Assembly (NCBI RefSeq): GCF_964253025.1
Contig: NZ_CAXUQC020000001.1
Location: 2,790,001 to 2,854,000, forward strand
Direction of reading: 5' to 3'
Length of the DNA: 64,000 bases
Origin: Rhizobacter sp964253025
Lineage (GTDB): Bacteria; Pseudomonadota; Gammaproteobacteria; Burkholderiales; Burkholderiaceae_C
Shown here: positions 8,506 through 15,875 of the stretch, piece after piece
Layout of the letters: each line of letters opens with the position of its first letter
How positions within the stretch are numbered: position 1 is the stretch's first letter
Translations under genes and position numbers: made by a program
Notes under the pieces: model-generated
The model's input: the letters and a program-made list of their open reading frames with translations, nothing else
What the model was told of the DNA's origin: nothing
Databases searched by the model: none

Positions 8506-10323
8506 ATGCCTGCCCTCCCCGCCACCGACCTGCGCGACCCTCCCGTCACGGCCACCGACCCGAAGCCCGCACGCAATGTCAAGTCGCTCTCCGGCCTCGG
8601 ACCGTTCCTGAGGCCCTACCGGGGCCGCATCGCCCTGGCCGCGTTCTTCCTGGTCATGGCGGCGGTCACCACGCTGGTGTTTCCGATCGCGCTCAAATCC
8701 CTGATCGACCAGGGCCTGGTGTCGGCCGATCCCGGCGCGCGCGTCCTTGCCCTGCGCGGGCACTTCCTCGCGCTGTTCGCCGTGGGCGCCGCCCTCGGTC
8801 TGTTCTCGGCCGCGCGCTTCTACATGGTGACTTGGCTGGGTGAGCGGGTGACGGCCGACCTTCGCAATGCGGTCTACAGCCACGTCATCCGCCAGAGCCC
8901 CGAGTTCTTCGAGACCACGCAGACCGGCGAGGTGCTGTCGCGCCTGACGACCGACACAACACTCGTGCAGACCGTCGTGGGCTCGAGCCTCAGCATGGGG
9001 TTGCGCAACTCCGTCATGGGCATCGGCGCCATGGTGATGCTCGTCATCACCAACCCGGTGGTGATGACGCAGGTGCTCGCCATTCTTGTGCTCGTGGTGT
9101 TGCCGTCCCTGTACTTCGGCCGGCGTGTGCGCAAGCTGTCCCGCGCGAGCCAGGACCGCGTGGCCGACGCCAGCGCCATCGCGGCCGAGGTGCTCAATGC
9201 CATTCCGGTGATCCAGAGCTACACCGCGGAATCCCGCGAATCCGAGCGGTTCACCGCATCCACCGAGAGCGGCTTCGCCACCGCGGTTCGCCGCACGCGG
9301 GTCCGCTCGGGCCTCGTCGCCTTCATCATCACCGCCACCTTCGGCGCGCTGCTCTGGGGCCTGTACCAGGGCACCCAGGCGGTGATCGCCGGTGAGATCT
9401 CCGCCGGCCACCTGGGACAGACGGTCGTGTATGTCGTCATCCTGGTGAGCTCGGTGGCTGTGCTGGCCGAGGTGTACGGGGACCTGCTGCGCGCCGCGGG
9501 GGCGACCGAACGCCTGATGGAGTTGCTCGCCGCGACCTCTCCGATCGTCTCGCCGGCGCGCCCTGCGAGCCTGCCGCTGGTGCGCGGTGGCTCGGCGGTG
9601 ACCTTCGATCATGTCGACTTCCATTACCCGTCGCGCCCGCAGCATGCCGCGCTTGCCGACTTCACCCTCCACCTGCGCGCCGGCGAGACCGTGGCCCTGG
9701 TGGGGCCCAGCGGCGCAGGCAAGACGACCGTGCTCCAGCTGCTGCTGCGCTACTACGACGCAGCGCGCGGCCGCGTGTGCATCGACGGCGTGCCGGTGAA
9801 CGAGCTGACCCTGGAAGCCCTGCGCGCCCGCGTGGGCATCGTGCCGCAGGACAGCGTCATCTTCTCCGCCGACGCGATGGAGAACATCCGCTATGGCCGG
9901 CCCGATGCCACCGACGAGGACGTGATGGCCGCCGCACGCGCGGCCTTCGCCGACGAGTTCATCCGTGCCCTGCCCCAGGGCTATCGCACCTTCCTCGGCG
10001 AGCGCGGCGTGCGGCTCTCGGGTGGCCAGCGGCAACGCATCAGCATCGCCCGCGCCATGCTGAAGAACCCGCCGTTGCTGCTGCTCGATGAAGCCACCAG
10101 TGCCCTGGATGCCGAGAGCGAGCGCATGGTGCAGGCGGCGCTCGAATCCGCCATGAAGGACCGGACCACCATCGTCATCGCCCACCGGCTTGCCACCGTG
10201 CAGAAGGCGGACCGCATCGTCGTGCTCGAGCATGGCCGCATCGTGGAGACGGGCACCCATGCGGAACTCGCCGCAGCGGGCGGCCTCTACTCCCGGCTGG
10301 CCGCGCTTCAATTCGATGCTTGA
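8506..10323 (+). CDS. ABC exporter, fused permease and ATPase (MsbA/MDR-like)
   Basis: 605 residues: a six-helix ABC transporter transmembrane domain (about residues 30-320) followed by an ATPase domain with Walker A 'GPSGAGKTT', signature 'LSGGQRQR' and Walker B 'LLLLDEATSALD' with switch 'IVIAHRL'. This half-transporter layout works as a dimer exporting lipids, peptides or drugs; the sequence does not give the substrate. Divergent from marR, sharing the intergenic region that holds the MarR-type palindrome, so co-control is possible. No ribosome binding site is seen before the ATG. Confidence 0.9.
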   Translation: MPALPATDLRDPPVTATDPKPARNVKSLSGLGPFLRPYRGRIALAAFFLVMAAVTTLVFPIALKSLIDQGLVSADPGARVLALRGHFLALFAVGAALGLFSAARFYMVTWLGERVTADLRNAVYSHVIRQSPEFFETTQTGEVLSRLTTDTTLVQTVVGSSLSMGLRNSVMGIGAMVMLVITNPVVMTQVLAILVLVVLPSLYFGRRVRKLSRASQDRVADASAIAAEVLNAIPVIQSYTAESRESERFTASTESGFATAVRRTRVRSGLVAFIITATFGALLWGLYQGTQAVIAGEISAGHLGQTVVYVVILVSSVAVLAEVYGDLLRAAGATERLMELLAATSPIVSPARPASLPLVRGGSAVTFDHVDFHYPSRPQHAALADFTLHLRAGETVALVGPSGAGKTTVLQLLLRYYDAARGRVCIDGVPVNELTLEALRARVGIVPQDSVIFSADAMENIRYGRPDATDEDVMAAARAAFADEFIRALPQGYRTFLGERGVRLSGGQRQRISIARAMLKNPPLLLLDEATSALDAESERMVQAALESAMKDRTTIVIAHRLATVQKADRIVVLEHGRIVETGTHAELAAAGGLYSRLAALQFDA

Positions 10324-10446
10324 GCGTACGCAACCGTAGGCCTCGGCCGACAGGCGACGCTACAGGTGTCCGACAGACGCCCGGTGGGAGCGGCCAGATA
10401 CTGCGCTCAGCCGGGCCCCCAAGTACCCGTTTGAGGAGATACCAAG

Positions 10447-11103
10447 ATGAACAATACCCGATCCATCCGTGCCGCCGTGCTGGGGCTGAGTGCATCCGCC
10501 CTGTTCCTGGCCGGTTGCGAGAACATGAGTGAACGCCAGAAGGGCACGGCGCAAGGCGCCGGCATCGGCGCCGTCGGCGGTGCCGTCATCAGCGCGGCCA
10601 CCGGCGGCAAGGCCGGCACCGGTGCCGTCATCGGCGGGGCCGTCGGCGCCGTCGCGGGCAACCTGTGGTCCAAGCGCCAGGAAGACCGCCGCAAGCAGAT
10701 GGAGCAGGCCACCGCCGGCACCGGCGTCGACGTGACCCGCACGCCCGACAACCAGCTCAAGCTGAACGTGCCGAACGACGTGTCCTTCGACGTCAACAGC
10801 GCCGCCATCAAGCCGCAGCTCCGCGGCGTGCTCGACAGCTTCGCCAGCAGTCTGCAGGGCGACCCGAACGCCGAGGTGACCATCATCGGCCACACCGACA
10901 GCACCGGCAGCGATGCCATCAACAACCCGCTGTCGCTGGACCGTGCCCAAAGCGTGCGCGACTACCTGTCCGCACGCGGCGTCGCCGCGTCCCGCATCCA
11001 GACGGCGGGCCGTGGCGCACGCGAGCCGGTGGCCAGCAACGCCAACGACAGCGGCCGCGCGCAGAACCGCCGGGTCGAGATCTTCATCCGCGAACCGGCC
11101 TGA
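10447..11103 (+). CDS. OmpA-family lipoprotein with glycine-zipper region
   Basis: 218 residues: lipoprotein signal ending in 'LFLAGCEN', a glycine-zipper segment ('AQGAGIGAVGGAVISAATGGKAGTGAV') at about residues 37-75, then a peptidoglycan-binding OmpA domain ('DVNSAAIKPQLRGVLD', 'IIGHTDSTGSDAINNPLS', 'RAQNRRVEIFI'). YiaD/Pal-like proteins of this layout tether the outer membrane to peptidoglycan. GAGGAG (10433-10438) precedes the ATG at 8 bases. A terminator follows, so it is monocistronic. Confidence 0.92.
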   Translation: MNNTRSIRAAVLGLSASALFLAGCENMSERQKGTAQGAGIGAVGGAVISAATGGKAGTGAVIGGAVGAVAGNLWSKRQEDRRKQMEQATAGTGVDVTRTPDNQLKLNVPNDVSFDVNSAAIKPQLRGVLDSFASSLQGDPNAEVTIIGHTDSTGSDAINNPLSLDRAQSVRDYLSARGVAASRIQTAGRGAREPVASNANDSGRAQNRRVEIFIREPA

Positions 11104-11125
11104 TCGGCTTCACCGCCTACGAACG

Positions 11126-11150
11126 AGGGCGCCCGAGGGGCGCCCTTTTT
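11126..11150 (+). terminator. Rho-independent terminator after OmpA lipoprotein
   Basis: AGGGCGCC (11126-11133) pairs with GGCGCCCT (11139-11146) around a 5-base loop, ending in a T run. Confidence 0.88.
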
Positions 11151-11193
11151 CATGGCGACCGCACGGGCCGGCCCTCGTCGCGGCACCGCCCCA

Positions 11194-12087
11194 TCAGCCC
11201 GCGGCCTTCTTCATCTCATCCGCCCGGGCCATCACGGTCGCTGCGTACTCATCGGCCTTGATCACCCGACCATACGAGTCGGTGGTGCCGGGCGCCCAGT
11301 TGTCCCCGCCGTTGTACTTCTGGAGCATGTTCTGCGTGTCGCCGCCCTTGTCCGCCAGGATGACGGCGGCCATGGCGACCTGGTCCTTCGGGTTCGCATG
11401 GTCGTAGGCGTGCCCCATGCTCGCCTCGAACTTGCCGGCATAGGCGTCGCGCGTGGTGGGCTCGACCTGCATGAGCCCATCGCCCGCACTCGGGCTGCCG
11501 GCCAGACCATTGCCGAACCGGCTCTCCTTCTCCATCTGCGCGGCCAGCACGAACGGGTCGACGCCGGTCTTCTTGCCGGCCTCCACGCAACTCTGCCACT
11601 GCTCCGACGACATGCCCGCCGGGCCCTTGCCCGCATCGAGAGGCGCGTGCGTGGCGGCCGGCGCTTGCGCCTGCGCGGCGGGGCGATCCAGCCCGGCCGG
11701 GGCCGGGTCTGTGACACCGCCCGGGGCCTGCGCCGCCGCAGGTGCCGGGGATGCTGCCGCGGGAGCTGCGCCTGCCTGTCCCTGCGCCGGCGCCGGTTCG
11801 CCGGCCGAACCACCGGCGCCTTGAGGCTTCGGCGGTCGCTGGCAGGAGAACGCGTCCGGCGTGGAAGGCTGTGCCCCGGCGCCGAAGTTCTCCAGCAGGT
11901 CGCTCAGGCCCTTCATGACCTGCGGGTCCTTCATCATCTCCGTCACGAGTTGAGCGACCGCCTGCAGGATGGCGTCGTTGATCCTCGCCTGAACGTCCTC
12001 AGGCCGGGATGGCGCCATCGCAGGAAACTGCGACGGGCCGACGAGGAGGTGGGGCGCAATGGGTTGCTGCTGTACGGCGAGGTGCAT
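11194..12087 (-). CDS. Harpin-like/lytic transglycosylase hybrid, candidate type III secreted protein
   Basis: 297 residues in three parts: a polar N-terminal ~90 residues with an amphipathic stretch ('INDAILQAVAQLVTEMM'); a Pro/Ala/Gly/Gln-rich linker to about residue 155; and a C-terminal transglycosylase (SLT-like) domain with catalytic-type Glu in 'AAQMEKESRFGNG', 'GDGLMQVEPTT' and 'KYNGG'. No Sec signal is visible. P. syringae HopP1 has a comparable harpin plus transglycosylase layout. An AGGAG eight bases before the ATG and a HrpB-type promoter fix the start at 12087. It probably cuts peptidoglycan to let the secretion needle through, or acts after secretion. Confidence 0.75.
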   Translation of the reverse strand: MHLAVQQQPIAPHLLVGPSQFPAMAPSRPEDVQARINDAILQAVAQLVTEMMKDPQVMKGLSDLLENFGAGAQPSTPDAFSCQRPPKPQGAGGSAGEPAPAQGQAGAAPAAASPAPAAAQAPGGVTDPAPAGLDRPAAQAQAPAATHAPLDAGKGPAGMSSEQWQSCVEAGKKTGVDPFVLAAQMEKESRFGNGLAGSPSAGDGLMQVEPTTRDAYAGKFEASMGHAYDHANPKDQVAMAAVILADKGGDTQNMLQKYNGGDNWAPGTTDSYGRVIKADEYAATVMARADEMKKAAG

Positions 12088-12115
12088 CGGAGGTCTCCTG
12101 GAATCGGGAGGTTCC

Positions 12116-12177
12116 ATGCTGCGCAGGCGGCACCGTCATCCGGCGTGGGCAAGCGAAGCGGTGCACGGAAGTCCGAA
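12116..12177 (-). promoter_or_regulatory. HrpB/HrpX-type promoter (hrpII/PIP box) for the transglycosylase hybrid
   Basis: On the minus strand TTCG (12177-12174)-N16-TTCG (12157-12154), then 32 bases, then CAGCAT (12121-12116), matching YANNNT. It lies back to back with the plus-strand box at 12180. Confidence 0.85.
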
Positions 12178-12179
12178 AG

Positions 12180-12241
12180 TTCGCCCCTCGCGACGCCCTT
12201 TCGTCTCCGGGACTGCGCGCCGCGCACGCGACATGCACGCT
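12180..12241 (+). promoter_or_regulatory. HrpB/HrpX-type promoter for the orphan TPR gene
   Basis: TTCG (12180-12183)-N16-TTCG (12200-12203), then 32 bases, then CACGCT (12236-12241). Two bases separate this box from the oppositely oriented one, so one bound region could drive both genes. Confidence 0.85.
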
Positions 12242-12260
12242 CGCCGGTGGAGGCCCCACC

Positions 12261-12638
12261 ATGACCACGCTCGAAGCCCGCCCGCCCCTGCACCAACTGT
12301 CGACATGCCTGTTGCTGGGGCATCAACTGGGCCAGTCCGACGACACGGCACCCATCACCTCGGCACTCGTGCGCGCCTTCAACGGCGAGCGCGAAGTGCG
12401 CGTGTTGACGGCCATCGGCACGCTGCTGCGCGGCGACGCCACCGCGGCCCAGGCCGAGCTTGCCCGTGAACGCCTGTCAGGCGACGCCGACGCCGGCACC
12501 CTGGTGTTCGCGCTCGCCGATCGACTGGCGGGCGACGGCGACGCGTGGCGCCGGCCGGTGGACCACGTGCTCGCCACCAGCAGCGAGCCTGCATTGCGCT
12601 CGCTTGCGTACCTCATTGAAGCGTCAGGGCCGACGTGA
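12261..12638 (+). CDS. TPR-like T3SS chaperone candidate (SctG/HrpB1-like)
   Basis: 125 residues, all helical in appearance, ending 'SLAYLIEASGPT'. Its pattern aligns by eye with the product at 53504-53956: 'GQSDD', then a repeat with 'LTAIGTLLRGDATAAQAEL', then 'LVFALADRLAGDGDAWRRPVDHVLATS' against 'VAMALKIGGDPQWVQVCERTLAIS'. Small TPR-like proteins of this kind chaperone needle or pilus subunits (YscG family) or act as HrpB1. ATG preceded by GGAGG. Controlled by a HrpB-type promoter although far from the apparatus genes. Homology to a named family is not certain. Confidence 0.65.
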   Translation: MTTLEARPPLHQLSTCLLLGHQLGQSDDTAPITSALVRAFNGEREVRVLTAIGTLLRGDATAAQAELARERLSGDADAGTLVFALADRLAGDGDAWRRPVDHVLATSSEPALRSLAYLIEASGPT

Positions 12639-12758
12639 GGCGAGGACATGGCCGGGCGGATTCCACTCGCCGCTGTTCCTCGCAACGAAGGCCGAGACAA
12701 TACCCGCGCCCTGTGAAGCCAGTCTTGCTCAAACGGTCCGTGGGCTCCATCGGGGAAG

Positions 12759-13298
12759 TCACAACCCGGGTTTCGGTCTGGCGGCTCCCCGGGGCACACA
12801 AGCCAGTTGTTCAAGCATGACAGGTATCTCGCTGCTGTCCTCCCCCGAGGCGCTCCGTTGGACAAGCTGAAGCGGACATTGCGCCCCAGCCCCCGGCGCC
12901 CCGACACGGAGTGCGTATCGCCGGTCCTTGACGGAATCAAAGGCGACGACGGAACTGCAACTGCGGGCATCGCGGAGCGACATGATTGCAAGCACCGCCT
13001 TCTCTCCCGCTGGAATCCACACGCCTGTCAAGTTCAGGTTGGACAGAAGCGGATTGCCCTTGCTGACCACAACGAGTTGCTCAGAGTCGACGAACAAGGG
13101 GTTCATCAATGCCCCGTCGCACGAGTGCGCGGCAATACGTCGGTCCACGCGAACCGCACCGGACAAGACGCTCTCTTCTGCAAACTCCACCTGCAGGTGC
13201 GCGCGGTCTGTCACCGTGGGCGGAATCTCATAGGGGCGCTGGGAAGCGCATGCGGTGAGCACAATTGGAAGCGCAACTGAGAGAGAACGGAAGTTCAT
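12759..13298 (-). CDS. Hypothetical lipoprotein
   Basis: 179 residues starting with a short signal ending in 'PIVLTACASQ', a lipobox, then a soluble domain with four to five cysteines ('HSCDG', 'DARSCSS', 'AQCPLQ', 'QLACVP'). Not recognised. Codon use and base composition are less GC-rich than the neighbours, as in the whole 12.65-13.75 kb stretch, which hints at acquired DNA. The frame remains open upstream, but the ATG at 13298 begins the signal peptide. Confidence 0.7.
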   Translation of the reverse strand: MNFRSLSVALPIVLTACASQRPYEIPPTVTDRAHLQVEFAEESVLSGAVRVDRRIAAHSCDGALMNPLFVDSEQLVVVSKGNPLLSNLNLTGVWIPAGEKAVLAIMSLRDARSCSSVVAFDSVKDRRYALRVGAPGAGAQCPLQLVQRSASGEDSSEIPVMLEQLACVPRGAARPKPGL

Positions 13299-13535
13299 CG
13301 CTGATCGAGTCCGGTTGGTGTTGGCGCGCGCATCGTATTGGCGCAACGACAGCAATCCTCGGGGAGATTGTTCTGGTTTCGTCCAGTCGCCCCGGCTACG
13401 TGTGACGGAATCCACGATCCGAGTTACACCGGCGCCGATCCCATAGTGCCAAGGGCACCCGCGCTGCCGTCGGCTAGATCCAGCATCGCGGTCGGCGCGC
13501 CGCCACTCGAGCGCCGCAGTTGGGCTCCAAACGTG
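13299..13535. other. Intergenic stretch upstream of the lipoprotein
   Basis: About 240 bases between the hypothetical lipoprotein start and the terminator at 13536. No convincing gene; presumably holds the lipoprotein promoter, which is not obvious. Confidence 0.4.
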
Positions 13536-13560
13536 AAAAAGCCCGCAGCAAGGCGGGCTT
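13536..13560 (-). terminator. Intrinsic terminator (minus strand)
   Basis: AGCCCGC and GCGGGCT arms around AGCAAG; the AAAAA on the plus strand at 13536-13540 becomes a T run at the transcript end. No minus-strand protein gene lies just upstream, which is why a small RNA is suspected. Confidence 0.75.
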
Positions 13561-13709
13561 CGGGAATCTGGTCGTGGGCTCTTTCGCGGCCCACGTTTAC
13601 GGCACATTGCGTGTGCTCTTCTTGTTTTTCTCGTCGTTCGAACATCGACGCGCCGCTGCAAGTCCGGCTTTGCCTGTACAGGCGCTGGCTCGTCAGTTCG
13701 AGCCAGGAG
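13536..13709 (-). ncRNA. Candidate small RNA upstream of thyA
   Basis: On the minus strand an extended -10 TGCTACACT (13723-13715) would start a transcript near 13709. The transcript begins with a hairpin of 8-bp arms CTGGCTCG/CGAGCCAG, contains the 12-bp palindrome at 13672-13683 and a GTGGGC/GCCCAC hairpin, and ends at a good intrinsic terminator (AGCCCGC/GCGGGCT with a T run, 13536-13560). About 170 nucleotides with no credible reading frame. Not recognised as 6S, tmRNA or RNase P. Confidence 0.4.
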
Positions 13710-13830
13710 CCCGCAGTGTAGCACGGGGGCAGGCGCTTTCGAGGCGGGCTCGGCCATAATCGCCGGTCATGCCGGCGATCGACTTGCCGGTGCACGGCGC
13801 TAGGCGCGCCGAACCGCAGCTGCCCCTTTC

Positions 13831-14727
13831 ATGCGCCACCCTGAATCCCAATACCTCGACATGCTGGCCCGCGTGCTGGAGTCCGGCGACCCTCGCGTGG
13901 ACCGCACGGGCGTGGGCACGCTTTCGCTCTTCGGCGAGATGGCCCGGTTCGATCTCTCCTCGGGCCAGGTACCCATCCTCACGACGAAGAAGGTGTTCTG
14001 GAAGACCGCGGTCAAGGAGATGCTGTGGTTCCTGACCGGCGGGACGAACATCCGTGAGCTGCTCCAGGACAACGTGCGCATCTGGACGGACTGGCCGCTC
14101 CAGAAGTACCGGCAGGCCACCGGCCACGACCTCTCGCAGGCCGACTTCGAGCAGCGCGTGCTCGACGACGAAGCCTTCGCTGCACAGTGGGGCGAGCTGG
14201 GTCCGGTGTATGGCAAGCAGTGGCGGCGCTGGCTGGGGGCGGACGGCAAGGTCCATGACCAGATCGCCGGTGTGATCCACAGCTTGAGGCACAACCCGTC
14301 GAGCCGCCGCATCCTCTTCCATGGCTGGAACGTCAGCGAGATCGAGGGCATGGCCCTGCCGCCCTGTCACCTGCTCTACCAGTACCACGTGTCGAGCCAG
14401 GGACGGCTGAGCTGCATCCTCTATCAGCGCAGCGCGGACATTCTGCTGGGCGTGCCGTTCAACTGGACGGGCGCCGTGGCCCTGCAGCTGATGCTGGCCC
14501 AGCAAGCCGGCCTCACGCCGGGGGACTTCGTCTGGATGGGGGCTGACGTCCACCTGTACAAGAACCACGTCGAGCAGGCGCGCGAACAGCTCTCGCGCGC
14601 CCCTCGCCCGCTGCCCCGCATGCGGCTGGCGGTGCAGCGCGACAGCATCGATGACTACCGCGTCGAGGACTTCGTGGTCGAGGACTACGACCCGCATCCC
14701 CCGATCAAGGCCGACGTGGCCGTCTGA
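13831..14727 (+). CDS. thyA: Thymidylate synthase
   Basis: 298 residues, with the full ThyA signature: 'DRTGVGTLSLFG', 'GGTNIRELL', 'GPVYGKQWRRW', the active-site cysteine in 'ALPPCHLLYQYHV', folate and dUMP region 'QRSADILLGVPFN' and 'DVHLYKNHVEQ'. It makes dTMP from dUMP with methylenetetrahydrofolate as methyl donor and reductant. Longer than the E. coli enzyme (264) because of the internal insertion seen in other long-form enzymes. Followed by a bidirectional terminator. Confidence 0.97.
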   Translation: MRHPESQYLDMLARVLESGDPRVDRTGVGTLSLFGEMARFDLSSGQVPILTTKKVFWKTAVKEMLWFLTGGTNIRELLQDNVRIWTDWPLQKYRQATGHDLSQADFEQRVLDDEAFAAQWGELGPVYGKQWRRWLGADGKVHDQIAGVIHSLRHNPSSRRILFHGWNVSEIEGMALPPCHLLYQYHVSSQGRLSCILYQRSADILLGVPFNWTGAVALQLMLAQQAGLTPGDFVWMGADVHLYKNHVEQAREQLSRAPRPLPRMRLAVQRDSIDDYRVEDFVVEDYDPHPPIKADVAV

Positions 14728-14730
14728 AGC

Positions 14731-14762
14731 GGAAAGCCCGCCACGCAGGCGGCGGGCTTTCC
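14731..14762. terminator. Bidirectional terminator between thyA and the binding-protein gene
   Basis: Perfect 12-bp arms GGAAAGCCCGCC (14731-14742) and GGCGGGCTTTCC (14751-14762) with an 8-base loop between two convergent genes. Confidence 0.85.
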
Positions 14763-14773
14763 GGGCCCGTGGA

Positions 14774-15655
14774 TCAGGCGGCCGGCTTGCAGGACGGCAG
14801 CGACCAGTTGGCCGGGCGATCGACGCCCGCACGGGTGTTCTGGCCCGAAGGCACGAACCACACGTCCTGCACGAGGCCGTAGCTCTTGCCGATCTTGCGC
14901 AGCTCGCAGGTCTGCCACATCTTGGCAATCTCGGCGTTCACTGCCTTCACCAGCTCGGGGTTGTCCTTGCTGAGGCCGAACACCACCTGGCCGAGGCCGG
15001 TCAGCAGCGGAAACTCCGGCGAGTTGTCGGTGAAGGCGTTGAACTTCAGCTTCCACTGCGGGTTGCGCGAGATCGCGTACTGCATCACCGGCGGGTCGCC
15101 GATCACGGCATCGATGCGCCCGGCCAGCAGGTCACGCACGGCCGCATCCGAGGTGTCGTAGAGGGCGACCTGCAGGCCCTTGATCTTGCGCATCTCCGGA
15201 ATGAAGGAGAAACCGGTGATGGTGCCGACCTTCTTGCCTTCCAGGTCCTTGAGGCTCGACCAGTTGTTCTTGTCGAGCTGCGTGATGCCGTTCTTGAAGT
15301 AGTGGATGGGGTCGCTCAGCGCCATGATCTTCGCGCGCTGCTCCGTCCAGCCCATGGTGCCGGCCATCACGTCGACGCGCTTGGATTGCACCGAGGCGAT
15401 GGTGCCCGACCACTCCATCAACGCCGGCTTCACCTTGAGCTGCGCGGCCTCGCTGATGCGTTGCAGGATCTCGCCGTCGTAGCCCACCATCTTGCCGTCC
15501 TGGTAGCCCGTGCCGGGCATGTCGCCGGTGAAGGCGACGGTCAGCATGCCCTTCTCGATCGTCTCGACCTTCTGGGCCATGGCGGGCGTGGTGGCCGTGA
15601 AGAAGGTGGCCAGCGCGGCCAGCCCGACGGCGATGCGGATGTGTCGATTCAACAT
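14774..15655 (-). CDS. Polar amino acid ABC transporter substrate-binding protein
   Basis: 293 residues: Sec signal ('VGLAALATFFTATTPAMAQ'), then a family 3 periplasmic binding fold ('LTVAFTGDMPGTGYQDGKMVGYDGEILQRIS', 'VDVMAGTMGWTEQRAKIM', 'GRIDAVIGDPPVMQYA'). It delivers an amino acid or related compound to the permeases at 19467-20803. AGGAG precedes the ATG at 15655. A terminator at 15822-15857 separates it from the upstream operon, so it has its own promoter and can be made in excess. Confidence 0.9.
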   Translation of the reverse strand: MLNRHIRIAVGLAALATFFTATTPAMAQKVETIEKGMLTVAFTGDMPGTGYQDGKMVGYDGEILQRISEAAQLKVKPALMEWSGTIASVQSKRVDVMAGTMGWTEQRAKIMALSDPIHYFKNGITQLDKNNWSSLKDLEGKKVGTITGFSFIPEMRKIKGLQVALYDTSDAAVRDLLAGRIDAVIGDPPVMQYAISRNPQWKLKFNAFTDNSPEFPLLTGLGQVVFGLSKDNPELVKAVNAEIAKMWQTCELRKIGKSYGLVQDVWFVPSGQNTRAGVDRPANWSLPSCKPAA

Positions 15656-15701
15656 GGATACTCCTGGTATGGGTGCCGTCCCTGGATCAGAACGTGAGCG
15701 A

Positions 15702-15762
15702 AATATAGGGATGGCGGCCTCGTCTGAATTGCAGGTGCTGACGCTGGAATTGCACGTTTGCG
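15702..15762 (-). promoter_or_regulatory. Binding-protein gene promoter region with repeats
   Basis: A minus-strand TATATT (15707-15702) is a likely -10. Upstream are two GAATTGCA direct repeats (15726-15733, 15747-15754), 21 bases apart, and ACGTTTGCG (15754-15762), which recurs exactly at 21641-21649 before the transporter operon. This suggests a shared regulator, most simply the adjacent GlxA-like protein. Confidence 0.5.
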
Positions 15763-15821
15763 ACAGCGCGGGAAACCCCCGAGGCCTCGATTCGGTGCGG
15801 CACTGTGCCCGTGCCGCGGAC

Positions 15822-15857
15822 AAAAAAGAAGGCCCCGGCGCAGCAGCGGCGGGGCCT
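15822..15857 (-). terminator. Terminator of the amino acid catabolic operon
   Basis: AGGCCCCG (15830-15837) pairs with CGGGGCCT (15850-15857); the plus-strand A run at 15822-15827 gives a T run for minus-strand transcripts. It lies 18 bases past the dehydrogenase stop. Confidence 0.85.
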
Positions 15858-15875
15858 GGCAGAGATAAAGGTGTT

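Noticed and set aside
8494..10311. Very long open frame antisense to the ABC exporter
   Set aside because: High-GC third positions leave antisense frames open. The plus strand has full ABC motifs, and the antisense product is low-complexity His/Arg/Gly-rich.
13424..13645. Small protein beginning at the ATG at 13645 on the minus strand
   Set aside because: No ribosome binding site, and the frame runs straight through an intrinsic terminator.
13672..13683. GCCTGTACAGGC palindrome as a quorum-sensing or SOS operator
   Set aside because: It lacks the spacing of a lux box or a LexA box and lies inside the candidate small RNA.
13685..13714. T-loop-like AGTTCGAGCC as part of a tRNA
   Set aside because: No acceptor stem, D-arm or anticodon arm can be drawn; the sequence is simply one arm of an 8-bp hairpin.
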